NCBI RefSeq assembly: GCF_000379625.1
Contig: NZ_KB903225.1
Location: 33,291-97,290 of the forward strand
Source: Actinomycetospora chiangmaiensis DSM 45062
GTDB taxonomy: Bacteria > Actinomycetota > Actinomycetes > Mycobacteriales > Pseudonocardiaceae
Length of the DNA stretch: 64,000 bases
Reading direction: 5' to 3'
Shown: piece after piece, positions 40,673 to 50,645 of the stretch
How positions within the stretch are numbered: position 1 is the first letter of the stretch
How the letters are laid out: each line of letters starts with the position of its first letter
Translations under genes and position numbers: made by a program
Notes under the pieces: model-generated
Told to the model about the DNA's origin: nothing
Database searches by the model: none
Seen by the model: only the letters and a program-made list of their open reading frames with translations

Positions 40673-42393
40673 GAACGGAGCCCGAGCGATTCGTCGGAGA
40701 ACTCGCCCTCGGGAGTCCCCTCCCCACCGGGGCGCAGCTCGTTCTCCCGACCCCGCAGTTCGACCCGGCGAATCTTCCCGGAGATCGTCTTCGGCAGTTC
40801 CGCGAACTCGAGGCGCCGCACCCGCTTGTAGGCGGGCAGGTTCGCACGGCAGTACTCGAGGATCGACCGGGCCGTGTCCGCGTCCGGCGAGAAACCGCGC
40901 GCCAGCACCACGTAGGCCTTCGGGACGGCGAGGCGGAGCGGGTCCGGCGATGGCACGACCGCCGCCTCGGCCACCGCGTCGTGCTCGATCAGCACGCTCT
41001 CGAGCTCGAACGGCGAGATGCGGTAGTCGGAGGCCTTGAACACGTCGTCGGAGCGTCCGACGTAGGTGATGTAGCCGTCCGCGTCGCGGGAGCCGACGTC
41101 ACCGGTGTGGTAGAAGCCGCCGCGCATGACCTCGGCGTTGCGCTCCTCGTCGTCGGCGTACCCGACCATGAGGCCGACGGGCCGCTTCGACAGGTCGACG
41201 CAGATCTCGCCCTCGTCGCCGACCTGCCCGGAGATGGGGTCGACCAGCGCGATCTCGAAACCCGGCAGCGGACGGCCCATGGACCCGTCCTTCACCCTCT
41301 GGCCGGGGGTGTTGGCGATCTGCAGGGACGACTCGGTCTGGCCGAAGCCGTCGCGGATCGTCAGGCCCCACGCTTCGCGAACCTGCTCGATGACCTCCGC
41401 GTTGAGCGGCTCGCCGGCGCCGACGAGCTCGCGCATCGGCACCTTCCACGCCGCGAGGTCGGCCTGGATGAGCATCCGCCAGACGGTCGGCGGCGCACAG
41501 AACGTGGTGACGCCGTGGTCCACCAGCGTCTTCAGCATCGTGTCCGCGTCGAAGCGCGCGTAGTTGTAGATGAAGATCGTCGCCTCGGCGCACCACGGCG
41601 CGAACACGTTCGACCAGGCGTGCTTCGCCCACCCCGGCGAGGCCACGTTGCAGTGCACGTCGCCCGGTTGCAGGCCGATCCAGTACATCGTCGACAGGTG
41701 CCCCACGGGGTAGGACACGTGCGTGTGCTGCACCAGCTTCGGCTTCGAGGTCGTCCCCGAGGTGAAGTAGAGGAGCAGCGTGTCGTCGGCCTTCGTCGGG
41801 CCGTCGGGCTCGAAGTCCGCGGACTCGGAGGCGGCCGAGGCGAAGTCCTGCCACCCTTCCGGCACGGCGGACCCGACGGCGATCCGCGTGTAGTCGCCGG
41901 GCACGTCGGCGAACTTGTCGACGTCGGCGTCGCGCACCACGACGTGGCCGGCCGCGCCGCGGTCGATGCGGTCGCGCAGGTCGGCCGCGCCGAGCATCGG
42001 CGTCGACGGGATCAGCACCGCGCCCAGCTTCATCGCCGCGAGGATCGTGTCCCACAGCTCGACCTGGTTGGCGAGCATGAGGATGACCCGGTCACCCCGG
42101 CGGACGCCGAGGGAGCGCAGCCAGTTCGCGGTGCGGTTGGAGCGCTCGGTCATCGTCGCGAACGAGTACTTCGCCTCGGACCCGTCCTGCTCGACGATCC
42201 ACAGCGCGGCGCGGTCGGCCGACGACGGGTCACGCGCGATCGCGTCGAAGTGCTCCAGCGCCCAGTTGAACTCCTCGAGCTCGGGCCAGGAGAAGTCGCG
42301 GCGGGCGGCGTCGTAGTCGGTCTGTCGTTCGACGAGCAGGTCGCGCGCGGCGCGGAACGCCTGCGCGGCGGGAGTCAGTGACGACGACGACAC
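40669..42393 (-). CDS. acyl-CoA synthetase (AMP-forming, acetyl/medium-chain type)
   Basis: A 574-residue ANL-superfamily ligase that activates a carboxylic acid with ATP and CoA. The P-loop is LLYFTSGTTSKPKLVQHTH, the adenylate motif RDGFGQTESS, the hinge GRSDDVFKASDYRISPFELES and the catalytic Lys lies in PKTISGKIRRVEL. The architecture fits medium-chain or acetyl-type synthetases (MACS). A fatty-acid role is suggested by the coupled thioesterase. Substrate not predictable from sequence alone. Confidence 0.88.
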   Translation of the reverse strand: MSSSSLTPAAQAFRAARDLLVERQTDYDAARRDFSWPELEEFNWALEHFDAIARDPSSADRAALWIVEQDGSEAKYSFATMTERSNRTANWLRSLGVRRGDRVILMLANQVELWDTILAAMKLGAVLIPSTPMLGAADLRDRIDRGAAGHVVVRDADVDKFADVPGDYTRIAVGSAVPEGWQDFASAASESADFEPDGPTKADDTLLLYFTSGTTSKPKLVQHTHVSYPVGHLSTMYWIGLQPGDVHCNVASPGWAKHAWSNVFAPWCAEATIFIYNYARFDADTMLKTLVDHGVTTFCAPPTVWRMLIQADLAAWKVPMRELVGAGEPLNAEVIEQVREAWGLTIRDGFGQTESSLQIANTPGQRVKDGSMGRPLPGFEIALVDPISGQVGDEGEICVDLSKRPVGLMVGYADDEERNAEVMRGGFYHTGDVGSRDADGYITYVGRSDDVFKASDYRISPFELESVLIEHDAVAEAAVVPSPDPLRLAVPKAYVVLARGFSPDADTARSILEYCRANLPAYKRVRRLEFAELPKTISGKIRRVELRGRENELRPGGEGTPEGEFSDESLGLRS

Positions 42394-42476
42394 GACGAGG
42401 ACCTCCAGGAACGACGACGGGCGGGCGCTGCGAGGTTCCTATCACCTCGCGGCACCCGCCCACAGCCGTACGAGAA

Positions 42477-42698
42477 CTACTTCAGCAGCTTGCGCAGCAC
42501 CAGCAGCCCGATCAACGTCCCCGCCGCGATCACGGCGTACTTGATCTTCGGGTCCGCCCACTTCTCGGCGGCGATCTCCTTGCCCTGGTCGGCGAGTCGC
42601 TGCGGGTTCGCCCGCTCGGACAGCTCGTCCAGCGCCCCGGCGAGCGCCTCGCGGGCCTGCTCGATCTCTCGCTCGATGGTGTCCGGGTCGCGTGCCAC
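42477..42698 (-). CDS. DUF3618 small membrane protein
   Basis: A 73-residue protein: the N-terminal ARDPDTIEREIEQAREALAGALDELSERANPQRLADQ segment is the DUF3618 helix, and the C-terminus has one membrane helix (IAAGTLIGLLVLRKLLK). GTG 42698 is preceded by GAGGGAGG. Family of unknown role in actinobacteria, often near fatty-acid genes. Confidence 0.8.
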   Translation of the reverse strand: MARDPDTIEREIEQAREALAGALDELSERANPQRLADQGKEIAAEKWADPKIKYAVIAAGTLIGLLVLRKLLK

Positions 42699-42842
42699 GG
42701 AGCCTCCCTCGTCCTTCTCGGTACGTGCCGCAGCACCTCGGGTGCCGCCATCGTGGCGGCATCGTGTCGCCCCCGCGCGCCGAGTCCTGGGACGACGCGC
42801 CGCACGGTGGCCCACGACATGTGAGCGGTATCGTGCCCGGCC

Positions 42843-43316
42843 GTGGCTGCCGATAACCGTCTGACCCCCGGTGACGTCGCTCCGGACTTCTCACTGCCCT
42901 CCGACACGGGCGAGACGGTGTCCCTGGCCGACTACCGCGGCCGACGGGTCGTCGTCTACTTCTACCCGGCCGCGAACACCCCGGGCTGCACCAAGGAGGC
43001 CTGCGACTTCACCGAGAACCTCGGCACCCTGAACGACGCCGGGATCGACGTCGTCGGCATCTCCCCCGACAAGCCGGCGAAGCTCGCGAAGTTCCGCGCC
43101 GACCAGGGCCTGACGTTCCCGCTGCTGTCGGACGCGGAGAAGACGGTCATGCCCGCCTGGGGCGCGTGGGGCGAGAAGACGATGTACGGACGCACCTCGA
43201 CGGGCGTGATCCGCTCGACCTTCGTCGTCGACGCCGAGGGCAAGGTCGAGGTCGCCCAGTACGGGGTGAAGGCCACCGGCCACGTGGGCCGGTTGCTGCG
43301 TGATCTGAAGCTGTAG
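42843..43316 (+). CDS. bcp: peroxiredoxin (bacterioferritin comigratory protein type)
   Basis: A 157-residue thiol peroxidase that reduces peroxides. VVVYFYPAANTPGCTKEACDFTENLG holds the peroxidatic Cys (PxxTPGCT) and the resolving Cys five residues on. DAEKTVMPAWGAWGEKTMYGRTSTGVIRSTFVVD is typical. GTG 42843 is preceded by a TATCGT -10-like element eight bases upstream, which may be leaderless. It ends one base before a tRNA on the other strand. Confidence 0.9.
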   Translation: MAADNRLTPGDVAPDFSLPSDTGETVSLADYRGRRVVVYFYPAANTPGCTKEACDFTENLGTLNDAGIDVVGISPDKPAKLAKFRADQGLTFPLLSDAEKTVMPAWGAWGEKTMYGRTSTGVIRSTFVVDAEGKVEVAQYGVKATGHVGRLLRDLKL

Positions 43317-43317
43317 G

Positions 43318-43394
43318 TGGTGCCGGCGATGGGATTCGAACCCACACTGTGCGACCCCTAAAATCGCCCTCTCTGCCACTTGGAGTACGCCGGC
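43318..43394 (-). tRNA. tRNA-Leu(UAG), short variable loop, CCA encoded
   Basis: The minus strand folds as a tRNA: acceptor GCCGGCG/CGCCGGC, 3-bp D stem CTC/GAG with a Leu-like loop CAAGTGGCAGA, anticodon stem GCGAT/GTCGC, loop TTTAGGG with anticodon UAG, variable loop of only five bases (ACAGT), T arm GTGGG-TTCGAAT-CCCAT, then A73 and CCA. Leu identity follows from the anticodon; the missing long variable arm of class II tRNA-Leu is odd. CCA is the last part at 43318-43320. Its 3' end is one base from the bcp stop. Confidence 0.85.
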
Positions 43395-43462
43395 CTGCCA
43401 TTCGGACTACTCGTTCCGGACGGCGGATGCGGTCACTCTAGCGATGTCGGGTCGCCCACCGA

Positions 43463-43510
43463 ACTTGTGTGGCGACGCGCGCAAGAAGGGCGACGACACG
43501 CCACACAAGT
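43463..43510. terminator. 12-bp inverted repeat downstream of the epoxide-hydrolase-like gene
   Basis: ACTTGTGTGGCG (43463-43474) and CGCCACACAAGT (43499-43510) pair perfectly across 24 nt. It sits between the hydrolase stop (43534) and the tRNA promoter region, so it probably ends transcription of the hydrolase operon. The remainder of 43395-43533 is unremarkable. Confidence 0.7.
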
Positions 43511-43533
43511 CCGAGTGGTCCCCCGACCCCTGA

Positions 43534-44355
43534 TCAGAGGTAGGACCGGATCGCCTCCGCCATCTCCGGCGCCGCCTCGACCGGCGTGAAGTGGCCGACG
43601 TCGTCGAGCACACGCACGTCCGCGCGGGGCAGCAGGTCCGGGACGGCGGACGCGAACGCGGCCGGGAAGATCGGGTCCTGCGCGCCCCAGATGACGGTGG
43701 CCGGCACGTCCAGCGGCGGCGGGAACTCCGTCACGCCGCGCAGCCCCAGCGCCGTGTACAGCGACGACGAGCCCGACCGGTACCAGTTCACCGACGCCGT
43801 GAACGCTCCCGGCCGCGAGTAGTCCTCGACCAGCTGCTCGTCCACCACGGCCTCGGGCCGCGCGCCCCAGTGCGACCAGAAGTGCTCCAGGTACGTCCGC
43901 ACGGCGGCCGGGTTGCCGTCGATCAGCTGACGGGCCAGCTCCAGCTGGTGGAAGTCCTGGTACCAGAACTCCGGGCGGTACTCGTCCGACAGCACCGCCT
44001 CCACCGTCACCGACGGCGCGAGCGTGTTGCCGAGGACGAGGGCGCGCACGCGGTCGGGATACTCCCGCGCGTACGCGACCGCCGTCGTGATGCCGACGTC
44101 GTAGCCCACGACGACGGCGGGGCCGAGGTCCAGCTCCCCGAGCGCCGACACCAGGTGCGCCCGGTCGAAGTCCGACGGCGGGCGGAGCTCGTCGCCCGGG
44201 GCGAACGAGCGCCCGAACCCGGGCAGGTGCGGCACGACCACGTCCGCGACGTCCACCAGCAGCGGTGTCAGCAGGCGGTAGTCCGACGCCCCGCCCGGCC
44301 ACCCGTGCAGGCACAGCACCGGGGCCCCGCTACCGCTCCGTTCCACCGCCAGCAT
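43534..44355 (-). CDS. alpha/beta hydrolase, epoxide hydrolase/dehalogenase-like
   Basis: A 273-residue hydrolase. VLCLHGWPGGASDYRLL is the oxyanion loop, the nucleophile is an Asp in VVVGYDVGITTA rather than a Ser, and the late His is in VLDDVGHFTPVEAAPEM. An Asp nucleophile is characteristic of epoxide hydrolases and haloalkane dehalogenases. Overlaps the upstream methyltransferase gene by 26 nt on the same strand. Confidence 0.83.
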   Translation of the reverse strand: MLAVERSGSGAPVLCLHGWPGGASDYRLLTPLLVDVADVVVPHLPGFGRSFAPGDELRPPSDFDRAHLVSALGELDLGPAVVVGYDVGITTAVAYAREYPDRVRALVLGNTLAPSVTVEAVLSDEYRPEFWYQDFHQLELARQLIDGNPAAVRTYLEHFWSHWGARPEAVVDEQLVEDYSRPGAFTASVNWYRSGSSSLYTALGLRGVTEFPPPLDVPATVIWGAQDPIFPAAFASAVPDLLPRADVRVLDDVGHFTPVEAAPEMAEAIRSYL

Positions 44356-44941
44356 CGACGACGACCTCCAGCACGCGGAACCCCGCGTTCGACGACAGTC
44401 TCGACACCCTGTACCCCTGACCGCCCAGCCATCGCGCGAGCGAGTCGGATCCGAGGTTCTTCGCGACGACGAGGTGGCTGGGTCCGTCCACCCGCGGCAG
44501 CCACTGCAGGAGCAGGTCGTGCAACGCCTCCTTGCCGCCGCGGATCGGCGGGTTGGACCACATGCCGGCGAAGCGGACGTCGTCCGGGACCTCGTCCGGA
44601 CGGCACGCCCGCACGTTGCCCAGCCCCGCGGCGCGCGCGTTCTGCTCGACGAGCCCGAGCGCCCGCGTGTTGACGTCCACCGCCCACACCGTCGAGCGCC
44701 GCCGGATCGACGCGAGCCACAGCGAGATCGGGCCCCAGCCGCAGCCGAGGTCGAGCAGGTCGCCGCCCCGCTCGGGCTCCGGGGCGTGCTCGAGCAGTAC
44801 CCGCGTGCCCTTGTCGAGCCGCCCGCGGGCGAACACCCCGGAGTCGGTCGTCACCTGCAACGACAGGCCCCGGACGTCGAGGCGCGCCGGTTCCGGCGCC
44901 GACGGCGTGGTCGGCTCCTCGGCGAAGTACTGCTCATTCAC
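44330..44941 (-). CDS. RsmC-like class I methyltransferase
   Basis: A 203-residue SAM-dependent methyltransferase. LLDLGCGWGPISLWLA is motif I and FAGMWSNPPIRGGKEALH holds the NPPxxxG motif of 16S rRNA m2G1207 (RsmC) and related enzymes, modifying nucleobases. GTG 44941 overlaps the rdgB stop by 4 nt (GTGA), so it belongs to the rph-rdgB operon. Substrate by homology only. Confidence 0.83.
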   Translation of the reverse strand: MNEQYFAEEPTTPSAPEPARLDVRGLSLQVTTDSGVFARGRLDKGTRVLLEHAPEPERGGDLLDLGCGWGPISLWLASIRRRSTVWAVDVNTRALGLVEQNARAAGLGNVRACRPDEVPDDVRFAGMWSNPPIRGGKEALHDLLLQWLPRVDGPSHLVVAKNLGSDSLARWLGGQGYRVSRLSSNAGFRVLEVVVDAGGGTER

Positions 44942-45558
44942 GACGACGGGGCGTCCCCGACGAGCGTCCGCAGCTCCGGCGCCAGTGCCCGGAACGCCCG
45001 GGCCCGGTGCGAGACCGCGTTCTTCTCCTCCGGGGACATCTCGGCGGAGGTGAGCGACCCGCCGTCGGGAACGAAGGCCGGGTCGTAGCCGAAGCCGTTC
45101 ACCCCGCGGGGTGTGCGGATCAGCCGCCCCGGCCAGCGCTCGGTGACGACGACCTCGCGCCCGTCCGGGTGCACGGCCGCAGCCGCGCAGACGAAGGCCG
45201 CGCCGCGACGTTCCTCGGGGACGTCGGCCATCTGGTCGAGCACGAGGGCGAGGTTCTTCGCGTCCTTCTCCCGGCGGTCGCCGGACGAGCCCGACCACCG
45301 CGCCGAGAGCACCCCGGGCATCCCGTTGAGGGCGTCGACGGCGAGCCCGGAGTCGTCGGCGACGGCCAGCATCCCGGTCGCCGCGCACGCGTCCCGGGCC
45401 TTCGCCAGCGAGTTCTCCGCGAACGTCGCGCCGGTCTCGGGCGCCTCGGGGAACGCGGGCACCTCGTCGAGACCGATCACCTCGACCCCGAGGTCCGAGA
45501 CGATGCGCCGGAGCTCGACGAGCTTGGCGTCGTTGCGGGTGGCGAGGAGGACCTGCAT
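44938..45558 (-). CDS. rdgB: XTP/dITP pyrophosphatase
   Basis: A 206-residue house-cleaning enzyme that hydrolyses deaminated purine nucleotides (ITP, XTP) to monophosphates. QVLLATRNDAKLVELRRIV is the characteristic NxxK start, and ADDSGLAVDALNGMPGVLSARWSG and GFGYDPAFVPDGGS are active-site segments. ATG 45558 shares its A with the rph stop (TGATG), so the two are coupled. Confidence 0.92.
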   Translation of the reverse strand: MQVLLATRNDAKLVELRRIVSDLGVEVIGLDEVPAFPEAPETGATFAENSLAKARDACAATGMLAVADDSGLAVDALNGMPGVLSARWSGSSGDRREKDAKNLALVLDQMADVPEERRGAAFVCAAAAVHPDGREVVVTERWPGRLIRTPRGVNGFGYDPAFVPDGGSLTSAEMSPEEKNAVSHRARAFRALAPELRTLVGDAPSS

Positions 45559-46301
45559 CAGGGCAGCTCCCCCGGGTACGGCTCGGCGAGCGCGGCGGCC
45601 TGGATCTCCGTGAGGCGCGCGATGCCGGCCAGGGCCGAGTCGAGCATCTTGTCGAGCGTGTCGCGGGTGTACGTGGCGCCCTCGCCGGTGCCCTGGACCT
45701 CGACGAGGGTGCCCGCGTCGGTCGCGACGACGTTCATGTCGACCTCCGCCCGGCTGTCCTCCTCGTACGGCAGGTCGAGGCGCACCCGGCCGTCGACGAC
45801 CCCGACCGAGACCGCTGCGATCGAGCACGAGAGCGGGTTCGGGTCGGCCAGCTTCTTCTTCGCCCCGAGCCACGTCACGGCGTCGGCGAGCGCGACGTAG
45901 GCGCCGGTGATGGCGGCCGTCCGCGTCCCACCGTCGGCCTGGAGCACGTCGCAGTCGAGCTGGATCGTGTTCTCGCCCAGGGCCTTCAGGTCGATCGCCG
46001 CGCGCAGCGACCGGCCGACGAGCCGGCTGATCTCGTGCGTGCGCCCGCCGACCCGGCCCTTGACCGACTCGCGGTCGGAGCGGGTGTGCGTGGCCGAGGG
46101 CAGCATCGCGTACTCGGCGGTGAGCCAGCCGAGCCCCGAGTCGCGCCGCCAGCGCGGGACGCCCTCGGTCACGCTCGCCGCGCAGAGCACGCGGGTGTTG
46201 CCGAAGGACACCAGCACGGACCCGGCGGGGTGCTGCTGGAACCCCCGACGGATCTCGATGGGGCGGAGTTCGTCGTCGGACCTGCCGTCACTGCGTGCCA
46301 C
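45558..46301 (-). CDS. rph: ribonuclease PH
   Basis: A 247-residue phosphorolytic exoribonuclease that trims tRNA 3' ends. [20 protein letters not shown] is the usual start, [38 protein letters not shown] the phosphate/RNA site, and [24 protein letters not shown] the core. GTG 46301 was chosen (GTG 46307 adds two residues). Expressed with rdgB; divergent from an MFS gene inserted here. Confidence 0.93.
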   Translation of the reverse strand: MARSDGRSDDELRPIEIRRGFQQHPAGSVLVSFGNTRVLCAASVTEGVPRWRRDSGLGWLTAEYAMLPSATHTRSDRESVKGRVGGRTHEISRLVGRSLRAAIDLKALGENTIQLDCDVLQADGGTRTAAITGAYVALADAVTWLGAKKKLADPNPLSCSIAAVSVGVVDGRVRLDLPYEEDSRAEVDMNVVATDAGTLVEVQGTGEGATYTRDTLDKMLDSALAGIARLTEIQAAALAEPYPGELP

Positions 46302-46359
46302 GGTCACCCACCCTAGGAGGCGCCGCTCCGGGGCGACGTCGTCGGACCCCTTCGTTAGC

Positions 46360-47811
46360 GTGCAGCACGTGCCCCGGGACCGTCTCGTTCTCCTCGTCGC
46401 CTGCCTCGCGCAGTTCATGGTCGTGCTCGACGTGTCGATCGTGAACGTCGCGCTGCCCGCGATGCGGGAGGCGCTGGGCTTCTCGGCGGTCGGGCTGCAG
46501 TGGGTGGTCAGCGCCTACACGCTCGCCTTCGCCGGCTTCCTGCTCCTCGGCGGCCGCGCGGCGGACCTGTTCGGTCGACGCCGCATGTTCCTGGCCGGGC
46601 TCGTGCTGTTCGGGGCGGCGTCCCTGGTGGGCGGGCTCGCCGACTCCCAGGGGCTCGTCCTCGCCGCCCGCGCCGCGCAGGGCCTCGGCGGCGCGGTCCT
46701 CTCCCCCGCCACCCTGACGATCCTCACGACGACGTTCACCGAGGGCGCCGCCCGGTCGCGCGCGCTGGGCGCGTGGGCCGCGATCGGCGGGGTCGGTGGC
46801 GCGGTCGGGGGCATCGCGGGCGGGGTGCTCGTGCACTTCCTGAGCTGGCGCTGGATCTTCCTGGTCAACGTGCCGGTCGTCGTGCTCACCGCGGTGCTGG
46901 CCCGGATCGCGGTGTCCGAGACCCGCGCGGACGACCGACCCCGCCTCGACGCGGGCGGCGCGCTGCTCGTCACCGGAGGGCTGGTCGCCTTCGTCCACGG
47001 CGTGGTCACCAGCGAGACCGCCGGCTGGGGCGCACCGCTGAGCTGGGGCAGCTTCGTCGTCGCCGCGGTGCTGCTCACCGGCTTCGTGGTCCTCGAGACC
47101 CGGATCGCCTCGCCGCTCGTCCCGCTCGGCATCTTCCGCATCCGGCCCGTCAGCGTCGCGAACGGCACCATGGCGCTGATCGCCTCGGCGATGTTCGCCA
47201 TGTGGTATTTCGTCTCGATCCACATGCAGGGCGTCCTGGGCTTCGACGCGCTCACCGCCGGGCTCGCGTTCCTGCCGCAGTCCGGCTCGATCGTGCTCGG
47301 CTCGCAGTTCCCCTCACGCATGCTCGGCCGGATCGGTGCCCGCCCGCTGCTCGTCGGGGGTGCCTTCCTGACGGCGGCCGGCTTCGCGTGGTTCGCACAG
47401 CTCACCCCGCAGTCGACGTGGGTGGGCGGGGTGCTCGGTCCGGGTATCGCCGTCGGGCTGGGCATGGGCATCGCCCTGACGCCGCTCGCGGGCGCCGCCA
47501 CCTCGGGGGTCGACCGCACGCAGGCGGGCCTCGCGTCCGGGCTGCTCAACACCTCCCGTCAGGTCGGCGGGGCGATCGGCCTCGCCGTGCTGTCCACCCT
47601 CGCCACGTCCCGCGCCGACGGACTCCTCGCGGCGGGCGCCTCCCCGGCCGCGGCGTCGACGGCCGGCACCACGCGGGCGTTCGCGGTGGCGGCCGTGGTC
47701 GTCATGGTCGCCGGGCTCGTCGCGCTGCTGCTCCCGCGAATCCGCCCGACGACGCAGGCGTCCCCCGCCGAGCTCGTCGACGAACCGGCCGACGGGGCAC
47801 CGGCGCGCTGA
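46360..47811 (+). CDS. MFS drug exporter, DHA2 (14-helix) type
   Basis: A 483-residue proton-driven efflux pump. [23 protein letters not shown] is the DHA2 motif, [18 protein letters not shown] motif [18 protein letters not shown] the late motif, and [17 protein letters not shown] motif near helix 13. Fourteen helices can be placed. GTG 46360 or 46369 may be the start. It splits the conserved rph ... mec block: in mycobacteria no transporter lies between rph and the Rv1339-type gene. Confidence 0.85.
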   Translation: MQHVPRDRLVLLVACLAQFMVVLDVSIVNVALPAMREALGFSAVGLQWVVSAYTLAFAGFLLLGGRAADLFGRRRMFLAGLVLFGAASLVGGLADSQGLVLAARAAQGLGGAVLSPATLTILTTTFTEGAARSRALGAWAAIGGVGGAVGGIAGGVLVHFLSWRWIFLVNVPVVVLTAVLARIAVSETRADDRPRLDAGGALLVTGGLVAFVHGVVTSETAGWGAPLSWGSFVVAAVLLTGFVVLETRIASPLVPLGIFRIRPVSVANGTMALIASAMFAMWYFVSIHMQGVLGFDALTAGLAFLPQSGSIVLGSQFPSRMLGRIGARPLLVGGAFLTAAGFAWFAQLTPQSTWVGGVLGPGIAVGLGMGIALTPLAGAATSGVDRTQAGLASGLLNTSRQVGGAIGLAVLSTLATSRADGLLAAGASPAAASTAGTTRAFAVAAVVVMVAGLVALLLPRIRPTTQASPAELVDEPADGAPAR

Positions 47812-47823
47812 GCCGGCCGGAGA

Positions 47824-48582
47824 TCAGACCGTGTAGTGCCCGTCCGGGCGGACCAGCTCGGTCGGTCCGGAGTACTCCGCCCGGGCCTCGGCGAGCAGTT
47901 CCTCGCCGTCGTACCAGGCGGGCACGTGCGTGATCAGCAGCCGCTTCACCCCGGCCTCGCGGGCGACCTCACCGGCCTGCTTGCCCGAGAGGTGCACGCC
48001 GGGCGGACGGTCCGGCGAGTCGGTCCACGTCGCCTCGCACAGCAGCACGTCCGCGCCGTGGGCGAGCTCGACGAGCGTGTCGCACGGTCCCGTGTCGCCG
48101 GAGTAGACGAGCGTCCGCCCCTCGTGCTCGAGGCGCACGCCGTAGGCCTCGCAGGGGTGGTCGACCGGGGCACTCGACAGCGCGATGTCGCCCACGCCCG
48201 CCGGGCCGTCGGCGAACACGTGGTAGTCGAAGACGTCGGTGAGATCGGTGGCGACCCGCTCGTCCGACGACGGTGCGTAGGCCACCGCGAGGCGTACCTC
48301 GGACTCGCTCGGCCCGTGCAGCGGCAGCACCTTGCCGGGACCGTCCGGGTGGTAACGACGGTGGACGATCAGCCCGGAGACGTCGGCACAGTGGTCGGGG
48401 TGCAGGTGCGAGAGGACCACCGCGTCGAGATCGAACGGGTCCATGTGGCGCTGCAGCGTGCCGAACGTGCCGTTGCCCAGGTCGAGCGCCAGGGTCGTGG
48501 AGCGGGTGCGCACGAGATACCCGGACGCGGGCGAGGTGGGTCCGGCCCCGCTGCCGGAACACCCCAGGACGATCAGTTCCAC
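47824..48582 (-). CDS. MBL-fold hydrolase, Rv1339-type (atypical cAMP phosphodiesterase homologue)
   Basis: A 252-residue metallo-beta-lactamase-fold enzyme. Metal ligands are in VVLSHLHPDHCADVSGL, SSAPVDHPCEAYG, LVYSGDTGPCDTL and LLITHVPAWYDG. In mycobacteria the gene in this position of the rph-cysM cluster (Rv1339) was reported as an atypical class II cAMP phosphodiesterase; whether this one shares it is inference from synteny and motifs. ATG 48582 is the start. Confidence 0.82.
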   Translation of the reverse strand: MELIVLGCSGSGAGPTSPASGYLVRTRSTTLALDLGNGTFGTLQRHMDPFDLDAVVLSHLHPDHCADVSGLIVHRRYHPDGPGKVLPLHGPSESEVRLAVAYAPSSDERVATDLTDVFDYHVFADGPAGVGDIALSSAPVDHPCEAYGVRLEHEGRTLVYSGDTGPCDTLVELAHGADVLLCEATWTDSPDRPPGVHLSGKQAGEVAREAGVKRLLITHVPAWYDGEELLAEARAEYSGPTELVRPDGHYTV

Positions 48583-48591
48583 GCGGGCACC

Positions 48592-49236
48592 CTACGGGCC
48601 GATCGGAGAGGGCGACACTCCGTCGGACGGACGGCTTCCCCGAGATCCCCGCCGATCGGCGGTCGCCACGAGTCGCGCGGCGAGGATTCCGGCCAGTGCC
48701 CCGAACAGGTGAGCCTGCCAGGAGACACCCGGGGTGCCCGGCAGGACTCCCCAGAGCACGCCGCCGTAGACCAGGAGGAGGACGACGGCGAGCACGATCT
48801 GGCGGCCGGAGCGGGCGAAGAAGCCGCGGAAGAGCAGGAACGCGAGCCACCCGAAGATCACCCCGGACGCCCCGACCGTGACGCCGAAGCCGGTCAGCCA
48901 CGTGAGGAACCCGCCGAGGAGCCACACCAGCGCCGTCACCGCGATGAACTGGCCGAGCCCGCCGGCCAGCGCGAGGAAGCCGAGCACCAGGAACGGGAGC
49001 GAGTTGGCGATCAGGTGCGGCCAGCCGTAGTGCAGCAGCGGCGCCCAGAGGATGCCGGAGAGCCCGTCGACCGAGCGCGGCACGATGCCGTCCCGGTCGA
49101 GCGCGCCGTGGAAGACGAACTGGTCGAACGCCTCGATCACCCAGAGCACGGCGAGGAAGAGGATCATCCCGACGGCGGCCCGCGCCGGGTGCGCCGGGAC
49201 GATGCGGGGTTTCGCGGGGACCGTCGGACTGCTCAC
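48592..49236 (-). CDS. rhomboid-family intramembrane serine protease
   Basis: A 214-residue membrane protease with six helices. The catalytic Ser is in VTVGASGVIFGWLAF and the His in GVSWQAHLFGALAG; HLIANSLPFLVLG is the N-terminal HLxxN motif. Matches the Rv1337-type rhomboid of the conserved cluster. In mycobacteria murI follows here, but it is absent between this gene and the Rv1339-type gene. Confidence 0.87.
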   Translation of the reverse strand: MSSPTVPAKPRIVPAHPARAAVGMILFLAVLWVIEAFDQFVFHGALDRDGIVPRSVDGLSGILWAPLLHYGWPHLIANSLPFLVLGFLALAGGLGQFIAVTALVWLLGGFLTWLTGFGVTVGASGVIFGWLAFLLFRGFFARSGRQIVLAVVLLLVYGGVLWGVLPGTPGVSWQAHLFGALAGILAARLVATADRRGSRGSRPSDGVSPSPIGP

Positions 49237-49266
49237 CGTTCCGACGATAGCGACGGAAGCTGAGAA

Positions 49267-50548
<1,282 letters not shown>

Positions 50549-50645
50549 GGCTTTCCTCCAGGAGAACGGGGTCGGACTTGCAGGGGACAGCGTCGCACGA
50601 CGCCGGGTTGTTCCGGGACCGTCGGGGACGGTCCGGCACGTCTTC

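Noticed and set aside
43534..44355. Haloalkane dehalogenase with a proven function
   Set aside because: The nucleophile is Asp, but the halide-binding Trp/Asn pair cannot be verified, so the call stays at epoxide hydrolase/dehalogenase-like.
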